Assembly: GCA_026120185.1 (NCBI GenBank)
Contig: JANUWF010001729.1
Coordinates: 1-64,000, forward strand
Origin: Voacanga thouarsii
Taxonomy: Eukaryota > Streptophyta > Magnoliopsida > Gentianales > Apocynaceae
Reading direction: 5' to 3'
Length of the DNA: 64,000 nucleotides
This document shows positions 48,229 to 59,313 of the stretch, one piece after another. The position numbers were made by a program, and so were the translations under genes. Under the pieces are notes generated by a model that ran no database searches, was not told where the DNA came from, and saw only the letters and a list, made by a program, of their open reading frames with translations. Numbering within the stretch: the first letter of the stretch is position 1; every line of letters starts with the position of its first letter.

Positions 48229-48762
48229 TGTGATGCCCCAATCCCACATGGGATTAGGATGAGAAGTATGTATGGTATATAAGGATGGGCCTAAGTACCA
48301 ATTGTCAACTTGGGATATCCATTTTGACCCAGCGAGGACGGCGGTCAAGTAGTTGACTGTGGGTGCTGCCAGGCCCATAGTCGCGCTCCCGGGTCCGCGG
48401 GCACGAGGCGTGACATTTGGTATCAGAGCAGGTAACCAGCCCCGGTATAGGAACTATGTGCTACACCGTGCGCGGTGGGAGCCACCTCTAGAATCCCATA
48501 CCGCCTGGTTGATCCTAGGTTTAGCCCCTAAAGTATAGGCCCAGCGAGGACGCTTGGGCCTAAAGGAGGGGTGAATGTGATGCCCCAATCCCACATGGGA
48601 TTAGGATGAGAAGTATGTATGGTATATAAGGATGGGCCTAAGTACCCATTGTCAACTTGGGATGTCCATTTTGACCCAGCGAGGACGGCGGCCAAGTAGT
48701 TGACCGTGGGTGCTGCCAGGCTCATAGTCGCTCTTCCGGGTCCGCGGGCACGGGGCGTGACA
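48229..48762 (+). mobile_element. TRIM retrotransposon (534 bp), complete
   Basis: Two 187-bp LTRs (48,229-48,415 and 48,576-48,762) start TGTGATGCCCCAATCCC and end GGGCGTGACA. Between them lie a PBS TGGTATCAGAGC (48,418-48,429) and a purine-rich tract AAAGGAGGGGTGAA (about 48,562-48,575). The flanking target duplication is CCCAC (48,224-48,228 and 48,763-48,767), perfect. There is no coding capacity, as usual for terminal-repeat retrotransposons in miniature, which use the enzymes of other elements. The LTRs differ at several positions. They contain a TATA-like GGTATATAAGG and are GC-richer than their surroundings. Confidence 0.95.
48418..48429 (+). other. TRIM primer-binding site
   Basis: TGGTATCAGAGC lies two bases after the 5' LTR. 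It is the exact plant initiator methionine tRNA primer-binding consensus, which supports reverse transcription of the TRIM by retroelement machinery in trans. Confidence 0.93.
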
Positions 48763-49156
48763 CCCACTATATTTAATGAAGTTAGATATTTGTAAGAAAT
48801 CCATTTAACTTTGGAAAAAGTTATTTGACCATGCATAATTAAGTGAAGTTTCCTACACTTTCTATAAACTTCCATTACCTTATTCTAAGTTCTACACCTT
48901 TCTAAATTTGCCAAGTCATAAAGGAGATGTTCTAAACTCTTCTAAAGTTTCCAAGTCACCTTCTACCTTCTGTCGTTATCTTCTTCTAGTTTCTACAGTG
49001 TTCTAAAGTATCTAAGTCATAAGAGAAATCAAGTAGCTTTTAATACATTCTACTCTTTTCCATTATTTTTCTATAAATACTAGACTTCTCTTAATTTACT
49101 AGGTTATAAGAGAAACAAGGAAGGAAAGAGAAGAGAGAAGAAAGAAGAAGAGGATA

Positions 49157-49160
<4 letters not shown>

Positions 49161-49192
<32 letters not shown>
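49161..49192 (+). repeat. (AG)16 microsatellite
   Basis: There are about 16 AG units inside a longer purine-rich stretch (about 49,110-49,280) of the solo LTR. It creates chance open frames on both strands. Confidence 0.95.
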
Positions 49193-49197
<5 letters not shown>

Positions 49198-50224
49198 AGA
49201 AGAGAAAGGAAAGGAAAAAAAGGAGAGAGAAACCGAGAGAAGGAGAGAAAGAGAAAGAAGAAACAGAAGAAGAAGAAAGTTGGCAACTTGGAAGCCTTGG
49301 TTTGCTCATATGAGAGAGTGAACTCGACCCGTAAAACTTTGCAGCTTACAATGGTGTACATAAAAGCTTTAGCTAGACAAGGTTAGTCCTACCACTTTAT
49401 AAATATCATTTTTGCTGGCATTTTCTATAGTATTGCATATACATATTTCTCTTTAATGGTTTTGAGAATCATGAACATTAAGAGTCCCTTTTATGAGAGA
49501 TGATGCGCTTGTGACACCCACCATTTCGATTTGATGCAATTGAGTATTGAATGTGTAAGCCTTGGTATAATAGGATTGTGATAGCTAAAGGCGAAGCCTG
49601 TTGGGTGATACATGTAGGTTGTCCTTGTATTGAGAGAAGTACTTGCTTTACATTAGTATAGGACGTTAATGTTTATGAAGCTTGAATTTGAAATCATGTA
49701 AGATTTTTCGATTATAGTTATTCAATCCACATGATGCCTTTTACATATAAAATACTTTGATTGTTTTCAATGAAAAAACATAAACATTGTTTTATAAAAT
49801 GATATCGATATGGAAACACTAGCACACACAGGACTTACTGAGTTTTACACTGACACGTGTGCTATCATTTTCATGTTTTTAGGGCTTGAAGTGATGCTCT
49901 AACTACTATGAGACCATTCTACCTTTAGTTTTGAGATCTTGAACTCATATTGTAAAATACAAGATGATGTTTAAAGGAGCTTATGTATATTATGTTGGGA
50001 CATCTATATAGTAGATAGACAATTGTGGAGCAAATGATGTATTACAATTGCTATGTATATTAATTTTAATTTGGATTGAATTTCATTTATATTTAAAGTT
50101 ATAGAATGATTCCACTGTATATTAATTTTATAAATCATCATAAAGACCCATTGTTTGGGAGTTCAGTTAGGATGACATCCCACAAAAGAAGGCCTACCAT
50201 GACTGGAAATAGTAGGATGTTACA

Positions 50225-51656
50225 AATAGGAGTTTTTAACACCTAAAACACCCTAACAAAATAGTATTGTTGAAAGAAAGAATAGAACTATACAGGAAAT
50301 AGCAAGAGTCATGTTGAATACAAAAAAAATATCACACAGATAGTGGGCAGAAGAAGTAAATACTATAACATACATCGTTAATCAAACATACTTCAGATCA
50401 TAAACCAACAAGACTGCTTATGAAATTTGGAATGATAGAAAGCCTCAGCTAAATTACTTTCATGTGTTTGGAAGCAAGTGCTACATTTTGAATGATAGAG
50501 AATAACTAGGAAAGTTTGATGAAAGAAGTGATGAAGAAATCTTTCTTGGATACTCTAACATTAGCAGAGCATTTCGAGTAACAAAAGAAGTCAAGTGGTC
50601 ATGAAATCTATAAATGTTGTTGTTGAAGGCATTCTATTAGAAAATAAAAAAAAAAAAAAAGGTGATAATACAGGGAGATGATGGTGATATAATTCAAGTT
50701 GATAATATGACAGAAACTGTACAAGGTGTCAACACAAGGGATGGGGTAGATTCTGACAAAGATCAGGAAAATGCTCAACAAAAGTACCATAATCTAGAAT
50801 CAAGAAGAATTATCCATCTGAGTTAATTATTAGAAGTCTTGATGAGTCCAGAAAAATTAGAGAAAAACCAAAAGTTAACTACAAGAAAATGGTCAAACAT
50901 GCATGTTATACTTCAACAATAGAGCCAAAGAATGTCAAAAAATCCTTAACAAATGAACATTGGATTGTTACAATGTAAGATGAATTATAACAGTTTGAAA
51001 GAAATTATGTCTGGGAGCTTGTGCCCAGACTAAAGGATATCAATATAATAGGAACCAAGTGGGTATTTAGAAACAAACTAGATGAGCTTAGTAAAATTAC
51101 AAGATACAAGGCAAGATTAATTGCACAGGGTTACAGACATGTTGAAGGAATTGATTTTAACAAAAAATATGCTCTTGTGGCAAGATTGGAACTTGTCAAA
51201 CTATTACTAGCATTTCTTGTGCCAAGAATTTCACACTTTAACAAAATGGATGTGAAGATAGCTTTTTAAATAGATTTCTACGGGAAGAAGTATATGTTGA
51301 ACAACCTAAAGGTTTTTGTTAATCTTGAGTTCCTAGATTATGTATATAGGTTAAAGAAAGCTCTCTATGGTTTGAAATAAGCATCAAGAGCATGGTATGA
51401 AAGACTTATAAATTATTTTCTTAGACGTTATGAGTGAAAGGGAGCTGATAAGATGATGTTTGTCAAGAAATTGGGAGCAGATTTTACTGTTGCACAAATA
51501 TATATTGATGATATCATGTTTGGTACAACATTAAGACAAATTTCAAAAGACTTTGTTGAACTCATACAAACAGAATTTGAGATGAGAATGGTTAATAAAT
51601 TAACATTCTTTCATAGATTGCAGGTTAAACAAACGAAAGATGGGATCTTATATCTT
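50225..51656 (+). pseudogene. Element D integrase end and reverse transcriptase
   Basis: The integrase resumes as EFLTPKTP, then NSIVERKNRTIQEIARVMLN with the catalytic glutamate kept, then EIFLGYSNISRAFRV. Premature stops interrupt it. RT starts near 50,990 (GTKWVFRNKLDE, YKARLIAQGYRHVEGIDFNK). It contains KMDVKIAF with the first aspartate kept, LKKALYGLK followed by a stop, and the palm motif YIDD in QIYIDDIMFGTT. It ends at LQVKQTKDGILYL, where a gypsy LTR begins. Confidence 0.9.
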
Positions 51657-52982
51657 TGATATGGGCAATAATTATCACTATTTTTCTAGTTATTTGAGGT
51701 TATTTTGAGATATTTTTTATGTAAAAACTAAGCGTATTCCTTCCTATTGGACATTTTGCTTGTGAAAAGTGTTTTTAACAAATTTTTGTAGATTTAAGTT
51801 AATTTCAAGCAAAATTGGAAAATTTCCAGAATACACTTGGTGCCAGGCTTGGCAAGTGGACCTGACATCAGGTCCACTCTGGAGCAAGAAAATTCTATGC
51901 ACGAATTTGGGAATTTTCCAATGATTTTAGTATTTTTTGAATCCTACTTGGCCAAGACTTCTCAAGCAACGAATTTAGCATCAAAGAGGCCTATAAAAGT
52001 AAGAGAAAACACAAGAGAAAGGGAGATTGAAGGTGAATTCGAGGAGCAAAAATTTCAATCACTCATTAAAGGAGGAAGTCATCTAATTAAGGATGGTTGT
52101 TCAAAAGAGTCTTCAAGGGTGAAGAAGAAGGCTTGTCTATGAGTACTTTCTTTTACCTTTATTTTCTTTTTCTTAAATAATAATGTATTTAATATTTTCA
52201 TTGTAATTTGACATTGTTTCCAGGATTCATGATTTCTTAAGTTAATTTAGTATTTTGATCAATTCATTATTTATCTTGGGATTTGATTACTTGCTTTGCT
52301 TACGGAGTTGGTTGATTGATTTTTATTATTAACTTACTTGCAAAAGAGGTTGATAATGACTTCCATTAATTAATTTCATATTTGTTATCTCTTAACTTGC
52401 TTGAAAAATGGGTTAATTGTTAAGATCTTAAGTAATCAAAGGTTAGTTGGTGATTGCTGGAATATAAATTCATTGACTAATTTTATATTTTAAATCACCT
52501 AGAATATAAGGGTTTATATGAGGATTGATTTTAATTCATCTTTTGGATAAATTGGTTGAGATAGAATTTGTTCACTAATTTAACTAGAAGACAGTAATTC
52601 CTTAGATTGCAAACGAAGTTAGTCTATTTTAAGTCCTTCATGAAACCAAGATAATAATTGATTATGATATTGGCTAAGTGACTTATTATCATGTTTTCTA
52701 GAGCTTTTGTCTAAATTGCATATTTTTGCATCATTGAGTTGTATATATTTCTTTATTTTTCTTTTTATTATTTTATTACTTTATTTGGGTTGGTTAAACA
52801 ATGAATGAAAAGTAATTAGTGTGTACTTGTTCCTTTGACGATCAATACTCGTTAATTCTCTATGTTATTGTGATGAGTATACTTGCTTGTATGTGTATTT
52901 TGGAATTAATATTTTAATTAAAACTTGACTAAGGGATGAATTTAAATTTGATGATCTTTATACACCCAAATTTTGCGCATCA
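51657..52982 (+). repeat. Ty3/gypsy-type LTR
   Basis: It begins TGATATGGGCAATAATTATC inside the element D RT and ends TTTTGCGCATCA (1,326 bp). It is followed by a primer-site-like sequence TGTGCCGTTGCCAGTGAC (52,990-53,007), which resembles the TGGCGCCGTTGCCGGGGA region found after 5' LTRs in Tat/Athila gypsy elements. The frame at 51,837-52,142 has no known domain. No second LTR was found. Confidence 0.75.
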
Positions 52983-53007
52983 AGTTTTTTGTGCCGTTGC
53001 CAGTGAC

Positions 53008-53897
53008 AATATCATGAAAGTTTGAATTTTGTTGATTTTAACTATGTTTATATGTTTATATGTCTATATGTAAATATGTGAATATGTAGATATGTTCCTT
53101 GTATGAATAGGTGCCCTATTTTGTTATTTTGTATACTTGTAAACTAATGTCCCTACATGTTGTAATTTTTCTAACTTAATTTGTGAATATATACTAACTT
53201 TCTAATTTGTAAATTCTATAATCTTACTATCTTCTATTCTCTGTAGATCTTGCCCATAGTATATGATTCGAAGATCTAAAGTCGACATAGTAGATCTTGA
53301 TCCTAAGATTGAGAGAACCATCACAAAGGTCCAGAAGGTTGTAAGCAAAAGGGTAGAAAAGACATGGAGGTTAATCAACCCAACAATGACGTTAATGGTG
53401 GTAATGGTAGGAGGACTATGGACGATTTTGTGAAACCCGCAATCTCAAGCACAAGCTTAAGTATTATGAGACCTAGGATAGAGGGTAACAACTTTGAAAT
53501 AAAACCCAACATAATCTAAATGATCCAAAACATGGTACAATTTGATGGGCTACATGAGAAAGATCCCAATACCCATCTTGCGAGCTTTTTAGAAATCTAT
53601 GATATTTTTAAAATGAATGGTGTTTCTAAGGATGACATAAAATTAAGAATTTTTCCATTTTCTTTGAGAGATTGAGTGAAATCTTAGTTAAAATCTTTGC
53701 CAGTTAGATCCATTACCACTTGGAAAGTTTTAGTTGAAAATTTTTTGGCGAAATATTTTCCTCCAGCTAGAACATCTAAGCTTAGGACTAATATGTTTAC
53801 CTTCCAACAATTAGAATCTAAAAATATTTATCTGCGTTGGGAGAGGTTTAAGGAGATGCTTAGAAAGTTTCCTCATCATGGGTTCGAGTTGGGCAAA
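53008..53897 (+). pseudogene. Ty3/gypsy gag fragment (Tat/Athila type)
   Basis: A start codon at 53,263 opens RRSKVDIVDLDPKIERTI. After a frame change the retrotransposon gag domain is clear: RRTMDDFVKPAISSTSL, MIQNMVQFDGLHEKDPNTHL, ASFLEIYDIFKMNGVS, LPVRSITTWKVLVENFLAKY, FPPARTSKL and ERFKEMLRKFPHHGFELG. Stops appear at several places. It is cut at 53,897 by another LTR, so no gypsy pol is present in the window. The region 53,008-53,262 is leader. Confidence 0.88.
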
Positions 53898-55059
53898 TGA
53901 TAAGAATTCCCCTAGGCCTAAAGGTCAATCCAAAGAAGGGGGAAGGGCGACCAAGCCACAACTCATGGCATCTTGGATAAAGATGATTTTTAAGGGGATT
54001 TAAGTAGGTTTTCAAAGCAACAAACTCAACAAACCAAGGACCAAGAGATATGAGAAGAAAAGGTTGCCAAAGAGAAGAGTGATTGGTGATCAATTGGAAA
54101 AACACACTATATAAAGGGCCAAGGAAATCAATCAACTAAGTCCTAAGAGTCCCAAGGCAAAGGCTAGGATGATATGGGTTCAAAAAGGGCTCCAAAATCA
54201 AGTCAATGAAGCTTGAATAGCAAAACAGTGGAGACTGAACAGAGCACACCTGGTGCTGGCTTGAGCAAGTATACTCGGCGCCGGTCGAATCGCAACATAA
54301 AGGAGACCAAACAAAGCATACCCGATGCTGGCTTGAGCGAGCATACTCGATGCTGGCCCTGTTCTGGAAGTAAGAGTATTCGAACTCAAGCTACAGCCGA
54401 CACCGGTCGGGACCTCGGAACTGGCGCTGGCCCAGTTCGGACACTGCCCAATTTTTGCACGAAATTCTTGTTTGGCAACATTTTGTCCCCAATTAAATTT
54501 TCACAACTTTTATTATGTTTTTACTTATTTTAAAGCATGTAATAGGGCCTCAATACTTGTGTCAAGGCCACCTAATTCCATGCTTAGTTTATTAATTAGT
54601 TAGCTTATGTTGGGGGACTATAAATATCCTATTATAACATTGTAAACATAACTTTGGTATTTTGAGAAGGAGAAATCAGATTTTTCTCTCTAGAAGGAGA
54701 GTTCTTGAGGGTAATCCTCTTGGGTGATATCCATCAAACATCAAGACTAAATCAAATGATTTAGTCCCACATTTGATCTTGTCTCTAAATCTTAAGGGAT
54801 AACTCAACTTCATCTCTATTATTATGTGTTAGGTTACCTAGTGTGTTTGATAGGATTGAGTTAGGTGCTTTCAAATTCCTATTCTTGGTGTTCTAATATT
54901 TGATAGATTCGGGTGCTAGGGTGTCTTTGAAGTAGGCTAGATTCACATTATCACAAGAGTGTCGATTTCTTTACATTTTGGTGTTCTTGTGTATAAGTTT
55001 GATAGGTTTCTTGATCTTGAGTTTAATCCACCCTGTTGGAGTTTCCCAAGATCATATCA
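53898..55059 (+). repeat. Copia-type LTR followed by PBS
   Basis: It begins TGATAAGAATTCCCC at the end of the gypsy gag fragment and ends AAGATCATATCA (1,162 bp), so the terminal bases TGATA/TATCA pair. The PBS TGGTATCAAAG follows at 55,062-55,072. It has no similarity that I could see to the other LTRs here. The frame at 54,213-54,533 is GC-richer but not recognisable. No second LTR was found. Confidence 0.78.
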
Positions 55060-55240
55060 AGTGGTATCAAAGATTACATTTTATTGATTCTAATCAACCA
55101 ACTTTATTTAGGCCAAGGTACAATCTTCTTCAAGATTTGTTGAACATTTTTAATTTTTGTCACTTTTTCTCTTGCCATTTTGGAATGCTTGAAACTGAAG
55201 ATTATTCCATGGACTTAATGCTAAATTGATCCTATATGTT
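55060..55240 (+). other. PBS and short leader of the 53,898 LTR element
   Basis: TGGTATCAAAG (55,062-55,072) is one base from the initiator tRNA-Met binding consensus. About 170 bases of leader follow, then element D RNase H sequence appears, so this element was truncated almost at once after its PBS. Confidence 0.7.
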
Positions 55241-55780
55241 GGTACTCATCATTCGATATCTAATTGGCACATAAGATTATGGCTTATGATATCCTCACAC
55301 TAGCACATTTGATCTTATAGGATATACCAATGCAAATTATGCGAGCTGTAAAGTGGAAAGAAAAAGCACAAGTGACCATTATTAATTTCTTGGACATTCT
55401 CTTGTGTCATGGTATAGCAAAAAGTAAGCATGTGTATCCTTATCTATAACCGAGGCCGAATATATTGCAGCCAGAAGCTGCTGCGCACAAATCTTGTGGA
55501 TGAAAAATACATTGCTTGATTTTGGTCTTAATTTTAACTGCATACCAATATTATGTGATAATACAAGGGCTATCAATCTAACTAAGAATCCTGTTCAACA
55601 TTCTAAGACCAAGCATATAGAAATTAAACATTATTTTATCCGTGATCATGTACTTAAAGGCAATATGTGTGTTGAATATATTTCAATTGATGAACAACTC
55701 GCTGATATCTTTACAAAATCTTTGGTTGAAGAAAGATTCTACAATCTGAGAAGAGGTTTGGGAATTATAAAAATTACATG
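55240..55780 (+). pseudogene. Element D RNase H
   Basis: RYLIGT is followed by YTNANYASCKVERKSTSDHY, the first catalytic-aspartate block. Then come SLSITEAEYIAARSCCAQIL with the catalytic glutamate, PILCDNTRAINLTKNPVQHS with the next aspartate, and KHIEIKHYFIRDHVLKG. It ends DEQLADIFTKSLVEERFYNL, the usual copia terminus. Frame 55,494-55,781 is open; the upstream part has stops. About 90 residues that normally link RT to RNase H are missing and replaced by the 51,657-55,240 block. Confidence 0.88.
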
Positions 55781-56233
55781 ATTGACTTGTTTGCACAAGA
55801 TTTTTTATTTTTCAGAATCACTGAAAACAAAGCTTTTAGACACAGCATTTCAGTCCAAAACCTACCTCCAAAACTCACCCCTGAAAAAGTTTCGTTTAGA
55901 TGTATATTTCGGATCAGGTCTGAAAAAAAAAACGGAATCATCTTTGATGCTTCACATTTCCTTTTAAAATAATTTCTTTCATATTTTTATTTTTGAATTT
56001 CAAAATGCTTGTGCTTTTCTCTAGATGACTTTTTGAAAGCTCTAATTAAAGTGGCTTTTTCAACGTACTTGAGTGTACTTCTATCACAACTTTCTAGGTA
56101 CTCATAAAGGACTTTCTCTTCCTTCTCTCTTCCAAACTCTGGAACTGACAATTCTTCACTCATTCTTCCTCAAAATCCTCTGAGTTCTTCTTCTCTAAAC
56201 AACCGAGTGTTAAAGCTCTCACCTTCACACTAA

Positions 56234-57770
56234 AATGGCAAAAACAAAATCAACCAGACTGAAACCAAAAAAGGTCCGGAAAGCCATCTCCAATGATGAA
56301 GAAGAAGACATCAGCAACAAACAAAGGAAAAGAAATTGCTCGAGATTTCTCGGCTTCCCATTATGACTCCTTAAAATCATCATCGGAACAAGAGAGTTCC
56401 GAGACTCAGGTACTTCAATTTTTAGATTCAAAAAGTGAGTCAGATTATAATGATTGGGTCTCAAGAAGTAGAACTGTGATTATTAGCTATCGAGTAAATC
56501 CATCGTCTTTCTTGAATTTCTCTAATATGTTGAATATGTTGGTTACGGTAGTCTACTGTTCGTCGATAAAAAATTGTTTACCTCGCTCATTTGGAAATTC
56601 TATGCGAACCTAAGGAAAGAACGACTTGTGGAAACCAAATGAGGGTTTATGATCAGATGGCTCACTTACAGAGTTAGGGGAAAGAATATCGAGTTCAGCC
56701 ACCGTCTGCTAAACTGAGTGTGTGAGGTTAGAGATGGAGGAATTTAGTATTTTGAATTGAATAAATTTTTGAAAGGAACTGACATGTTAAATTTAAAGAA
56801 GTTTGAAGAAATATTTGCCGGTGGAAGGAGTTTCAAGAATTCCAGTGGTAGAAACACTAAGTGGCTAAATGGAGAGGGTAGGATCTTGCACTGCATGGTC
56901 TCAACCATGGTGGTCCCAAGTTTCAGACACAAAACCTCTATTAACATAATGCAAATGTGATTATGTTAGCATTGGCTGAAGGAAGGCAAATAAGTTTTAG
57001 GTTCTTGGCTGTGAAGTTGATGTTACAGACGAAAAACACCTCTAGTAAGGCTCTACCATATGGAAATTTGTTAACAAAAGTGTTTAGATACTTTGACGTT
57101 GATTTAAATTCAGTCCCTTTTGCGCCCTCAAAAATGAATATATATAGCTTTGAGTCTTTTGAGCGCATGGGATATGTGAGGATGGAAAATGAATAGAAGC
57201 TGCTCCGTGATACAGATGGTGAGGAAAGGGAAAGACTGTTGAAAGTAAAAGCTGAAGGGAAGAATGCCCTTTTTGTTGGAGCCAAAAGAAAGATTGAGAT
57301 AGAACCTTAAGAAGCATCCTCTGCCAAAAGGAAAGAGCGAGCTCAGGACAAAGAATTGTCTGAAAGCATTTTGGATGCCATCAATTCTTTAGCTATTAAA
57401 TTGGATGGCCTTAGCTTAGACATTCAAACTCTTGAAAATAGACTGACTATCGTAGAGGAGGAGGCAAGAATGGATGAACTGGTGTCTACTCCGTCAGCAC
57501 CTTCTTCAGCAAAGGAAATAGTAGAGATAATAGTCCTTGAGAAAGAAACTGCACGAGAATAAACTGCTGAGGAAGTGACAGTTACTGCACTCGACAAAGA
57601 AAAATCCCCACATCAGAAAGATGTAGCACCCCCTGCCTCTTCTGAACCTTGTGTCTCATCTGGAAAGAGATAGAAACATGTGGTGGTTAAGAGGAAATCA
57701 AGTAAGATTGCTGGCCAACACTCCAAAAAAGGTGTCGGGTTAAAGATTGAAACAATTCACATCTCCTAGG
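56234..57770 (+). pseudogene. Element D downstream accessory ORF
   Basis: After pol, Sirevirus-type copia elements often carry an extra ORF, sometimes called env-like. Here a start at 56,234 (MAKTKSTRLKPKKVRKAISN) gives a lysine-rich N terminus, with a frame change near 56,290 to SATNKGKEIARDFSASHYD. The central part has LNKFLKGTDMLNLKKFEEIF, RILHCMVSTMVVPSFRHKTS and LPYGNLLTKVFRYFDVDLNS, a pattern I recall from putative plant transposon protein domains. A coiled-coil-like region (SESILDAINSLAIKLDGLS) and an acidic tail follow. Several stops interrupt it. The function is unknown. Confidence 0.65.
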
Positions 57771-59313
57771 TGACCAAATTAGTAGACTACACTCCAACTA
57801 ACCTCTACCTAGACTAAAATCAATTCTCACTAATATCTTGAACAATTTTTAATTTCCGTTTTTAGCATCTAAACAGTTTATTTTTTTATCTTTTAACTAA
57901 TATCTCTACTCACCTTATGAATACTTTACATCCATATCCATACTTTCCCCTGCTTCATTTATATTACTCATTTTGATTGATGACAAAGGGGGAGAAAAAT
58001 GATATTAGTCAAATTATGATTGTTATGATGAGATTCATTAGATTGTGACTATTATGCTTGGATTCTGATGTGATTGTTATGCCTACCTGTTACACTTGCT
58101 TAGACTGTGATGTGATTGTTATGCCTGCTTGTTACACTGGCTAAATTATTGATTGTGAGTGGGTAATGCTGGATAAATTATTGCTTATGATTGGGTGAAT
58201 GCTGACTTCACTAGTTAATGTTGTGACTATTGTACTAATCAGGAAAGAATAAAAATTCAATTGAACACCTATGTGGTTGTGCTATTCTTTATGTGGCTAA
58301 TTGTTAATAATGCACTAATGGTTAATTGATAGACAATCATTGAGTAGTAAACTAATGAGAGTGAAATTTTGTGCTCTAAATTGATGTTTTGCACTGAAAT
58401 GCTGTCTCTAAATATGGTTAAGGTCCTATGATTCTCTCTATGAAATTCATGAAAAGATTTGGATAAACTGCACGCTATGAGAATTTATGATATGTGATTT
58501 CAGCTTGCTGCTATGCAAAAAGGACAGCAGTTTGATATCCTGATTATCGTCAAAAGTTCTCTCTTCAAGAATAAAGGTGTCATTGAGACTAGAGCTATTG
58601 GTAATTTTTTTTTTTTTTTGTGGAAGTTATTGATATGATTCTGTGACATATTCATTGATAAAAATCTTAGGCAGTTAGATAGCTATTCTGATATTGCATA
58701 AAACTTTTCTTAATGCATTATGACAGGGGGAATTTTGGACATATATTCTCTTAATCCAAAAGTCCAGTCCAAAAATGAGTTCTTTTAAAGGAGTTAGTTT
58801 CTATATAAACTACCTTTTATTTTTGGACACATAGTTTGGACATACCAAAACATAAATTCTGAAAAGTTCCATACTCTCCTTCACCTAATTATGGATGCAC
58901 TCTTTGGACATCTAAAGATTGACTCTAGTTTTCTCTCATAGTTTACAGATATTCATATATGCACACATTAAGGGGGAGCATCTCATCTTATAATTTATTT
59001 ACTATACCTTCTTTTATACATGTTTATAAAATTGTTATAATGGCTATTCCTTTAAGGAATAGTCGTGTAATGGAAGGAAGGAGGATATGGAGGTAGGTTG
59101 GGCCATAGGCTCATTAAGCTATGTTTATGAGTATATGCTTTAATATTCTTTATCTTAAAACTTATAAGCACTCTTTGAGACCTATAAATAGAGATTACAC
59201 TTCATTGAAAAATATTCTTATTTCACTTTATCTAAACATGTCCATACTGTACGTATCATTATTATTTATATCACAATCCCATCAGGTTTGTCATCACTCA
59301 AAAAGGGGGAGAT
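57771..59313 (+). other. Element D 3' untranslated region with polypurine tracts
   Basis: No gene is seen. Polypurine motifs GACAAAGGGGGAGAAAAATG (57,982-58,001) and AAGGGGGAGCATC (about 58,970) precede the one adjacent to the LTR, AAAAAGGGGGAGAT (59,300-59,313). Repeated polypurine tracts upstream of the 3' LTR are a known Sirevirus feature. The stretch 58,020-58,200 has local repeats of 'gattgttatgcctgcttgttacac'-like phrases. Confidence 0.7.

Larger units (their letters stand above)
47693..50224. mobile_element. Solo LTR (2.5 kb) in the element D integrase
   Basis: It starts TGTAACATCCC and ends GGATGTTACA, an inverted terminal pair. The flanks AACAG (47,688-47,692) and AATAG (50,225-50,229) are a 5-bp target duplication with one change. 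Removing the LTR and one copy of the target restores the integrase frame (GIQQ to EFLTPKTP). It contains a TRIM (48,229-48,762) and an (AG)16 tract. Its right end is similar in inverted orientation to the left end of the 21,013-24,175 solo LTR, including the block at 49,812-49,865. No gene is present. Confidence 0.82.

Noticed and set aside
48190..48875. Minus-strand frames of 62 and 115 codons
   Set aside because: They translate the duplicated TRIM LTRs backwards; the repeated peptide simply reflects the two LTRs.
49091..49386. Ser/Leu-rich and Lys/Arg-rich frames on opposite strands
   Set aside because: Both come from the (AG)n purine tract within the solo LTR.
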